Of a stretch of DNA of 30,867 nt, positions 29,046 to 30,867 are shown one piece after another. Position 1 is the stretch's first letter; every line of letters begins with the position of its first letter. Source of the stretch: Mesaphorura yosii (lineage: Eukaryota > Arthropoda > Collembola > Poduromorpha > Tullbergiidae); NCBI GenBank assembly GCA_009869945.1, contig WIXG01000630.1, positions 1 through 30,867 of the forward strand, in the 5' to 3' direction. The notes below the pieces were generated by a model. The model saw only the letters and a list, made by a program, of their open reading frames with translations. It had not been told where the DNA came from and did not search any database. A program made the translations under genes and the position numbers.

Positions 29046-29890
29046 TCATTCCACCCAATAGGAGCGAAAGAGAATGGAGTGAAGGTTAAAGGAGGACCAC
29101 AAATTGAGTAACGAAATAGGAGCGAATGAAAAGGGGCGAAAACAAAGAACGCCGCAAATAGAGCTAATGAATAGGAGCAAAAAATTTCTCATGCACAGGC
29201 TATTGTTTTAGGGAACATATTTAAAACTTCATTTATACTACCAAACACACTCAATACAATAAGTATACAAAAGTTATACGCACAAGTCTAGACATTGAAA
29301 GACAAATTGAGAGCGGTTCCGTACAAATAATCTTTCGTGCTTATTTGACCGAATTGTTCAACCACATTCAGGAGTCTGGCGATATTTGCGGCGTTTACTC
29401 TGCGGTGGAGCTCCTGCCAGGGCTTGGTTCAGGTTAAACTCAGTATGGTCTTGTTCTGATTTCATAATATCAATGAATTTCCAAATGGTAGGATGGTGTG
29501 CACTAATTAATGCCATGAAACACTTGTGCCATCCTTCAAGAGAATTGTTTGTTCTGGCATCAGCATGAACAGTAGCACTGAAAGTGTTCCAAAGAGAAGT
29601 CGCGAACAATGATGCTCGGCGCCGTGCACGTAGCACGTGCCAAGCACCCACTGTACATAGAGCAAGTGCATTGCCTGCAAGCGTTTTATTGTATTGTGTT
29701 GCATTGCCTGTTAGTCTCCGTACGGTCAGTATTCAAATTTTTCATAACGATAATCGTACACAGTAAAGTCATGAATTATTCGCTTCTATTTCATCTTCGC
29801 TCCATTGGCGGTGTTCCTTGTTTTCGCCCCTTTTCATTCGCTCTTATTTCGTTGCTCAATTTGTGGCGTTACTTTTTCCTTCGCTACAAT
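29046..29890. mobile_element. MULE-like element remnant with long inverted repeats
   Basis: A segment of about 110 bp at 29,080-29,195 reappears in inverted orientation at about 29,768-29,890. The best-kept core is GAGCGAATGAAAAGGGGCGA on the left and its complement on the right; by eye similarity is about 80-85 percent. Between the arms on the - strand lies a Mutator-type transposase fragment. Long terminal inverted repeats fit the MULE class. I could not fix the outer ends or find a clean 9-11 bp target duplication, so the boundaries are approximate. Confidence 0.65.
29358..29651 (-). pseudogene. MULE transposase C-terminal fragment
   Basis: The frame reads WHVLRARRRASLFATSLWN, TNNSLEGWHKCF, SAHHPTIWKFIDIM, SEQDHTEFNLNQALAG and ends QTPECG. 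The TNNSxEGWH...HPxIWKFI...EQ pattern is the conserved C-terminal part of animal MULE/FLYWCH-associated transposases. The catalytic domain that should precede it is absent from the frame, so this is a truncated copy. The opposing + strand frame across the same region is a shadow. Confidence 0.7.
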
Positions 29891-29894
29891 CGGT

Positions 29895-30867
29895 TGCTAC
29901 AAGGGAAAGGGAGGGACTACGGATTCCATTCTGGTAAAGAATCAGTGCGTCCTCGCCGTTATTGCGTCAATCCATCAATCCAATCCATCCAAAGGATTTA
30001 TGATGAATTTCAGCTCGAACGTCACTACCTTGAAGTGCTTAATGGCTTGATGTACGATGAATTGGTTTGGTTCATTCTCCTGTCTGCTGAACCTGACATG
30101 AGCTGTCATCAGCCATCAGCGTCTGCTGGTCCACTGGATGCACAGAAGAGATTATGATAATTTCACATTTGGGACTTGAATTCCAACCTGTGGCACTGAA
30201 TCAAATTATGCCATGCACGTCCCAGTGCAGCCCAAAGATTGCGTTCAGTAGCGGGACATTGTCACCGCTTCGAATCAGGAGTATGGTAAACAGTCGAGAG
30301 CCAAGCACCTTGTCCGAAAGCTGGACGGAGTGGAGAACCAGTCAAAACCGAAAGAAGTTTTCTCAGACCATCCTGAATTACTAATGTCTCACCAATCTTT
30401 TCTGAATAATAGTTTTAAGTTATTCCTCACATGCAATGCCAAGTGGCAATCATGAGCGTGTATGATTTGGAATAAATTTTCTTGGTGGTTTGCCTTTGAT
30501 CTCGATTAAATTTTTCAATAGTAAAATAAGCAGCTTGCATGTCTTTACAAATACGGACCGCAGTATCATCGAACGACGACGACATGCGGATCTGTGTACT
30601 TCATTCTTCATACGAATGATGAAATATCCACTACACCCAGGCACAAGTGCCTCGGTACAGTGGAAGCCTTTTTATTGACAAATCAAATTTACACTCAAAC
30701 CTTTTTTTTAAATTGTTTGACAGGATAAGCTTAGCCACTTTAAACCTAACCTAGCCACTTTTATTCTTTTCTTCTGCGAAGACTCTCTGCCTTCGCGTGA
30801 ATTTCTGCTGCTTCGAGGGCTCTCTTAACAACTTTTTACTCTTTTTACATTTTTACATGCACATGGT
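29895..30867. other. Right edge of window, no firm gene
   Basis: Only weak candidates are present. On the - strand, 30,585-30,427 is an ATG-started frame of 52 residues (MSSSFDDTAVRICKDMQAAY, then FTIEKFNRDQRQTTKK) that reads protein-like and could be an exon or transposase debris, but it has no motif I recognise. The rest is AT-rich and open-frame poor. Confidence 0.3.

Noticed and set aside
29609..30157. Long + strand open frame of 182 codons
   Set aside because: It runs antisense through the MULE fragment and across its right inverted repeat, and has no domain character. It is a shadow of the repeat composition.
1..30867. CRISPR array, bacterial operon, or riboswitch
   Set aside because: No evenly spaced direct repeats with unique spacers; the genes are spliced and eukaryotic, so prokaryotic features are not expected.

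Overview
This is eukaryotic nuclear DNA from an animal, most likely an arthropod. Genes are split by short GT-AG introns (about 40-300 bp), and there are no operons or ribosome binding sites. The receptor-type genes (a divergent nicotinic Cys-loop subunit plus a decayed paralogue, and a divergent ionotropic receptor), an EB-type cysteine-rich surface protein, Peroxiredoxin-5 copies and hAT/MULE transposons would suit a springtail (Collembola). That placement is a judgement from gene style, not a database result.

Layout. 1.2-1.4 kb: a small acidic open frame (+). 1.69-3.67 kb (-): a complete ten-exon nicotinic-receptor-like subunit of 419 residues. 4.38-4.79 kb (-): a two-exon secreted precursor with four repeated Lys-Arg-Phe/Tyr-Val units. 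5.3-6.85 kb (-): a second nicotinic-like gene, now a pseudogene. 6.9-7.24 kb (+): an unrecognised open frame. 7.3-9.9 kb: mostly non-coding. 9.97-10.4 kb (-): a cysteine-rich EB-like, probably GPI-anchored protein. 10.4-13.6 kb: no gene seen. 13.7-15.66 kb (-): a five-exon divergent tyrosine kinase with a long low-complexity tail. 16.3-17.23 kb (-): a decayed hAT transposase with a BED zinc finger. 17.46-17.68 kb: a dense CAAGATT/AATCTTG repeat ending in a terminal-repeat-like sequence. 17.68-18.65 kb (-): a mosaic of a major-facilitator transporter fragment joined to a frameshifted tubulin-tyrosine-ligase-like fragment. 19.1-21.05 kb (-): a two-exon divergent ionotropic receptor of 615 residues. 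21.86-23.4 kb (+): a tandem pair of Peroxiredoxin-5 relatives, both damaged. 23.6-24.0 kb (+): a possible secreted protein. 25.0-28.8 kb (+): a cysteine-rich membrane protein gene whose coding exon is split by a 2,874-bp hAT transposon. 29.05-29.9 kb: long inverted repeats around a MULE transposase fragment.

The clearest result is the hAT insertion. It has a perfect 8-bp target duplication (ACTGGGCA), matching terminal repeats and an intact 588-residue two-exon transposase. Removing the element and one duplication copy leaves the host reading frame continuous, so this is a young coding-exon disruption. The overall picture is receptor and secreted-protein genes in a transposon-rich region, with several paralogues at different stages of decay. 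No operon-like or pathway-level link between the genes is visible.
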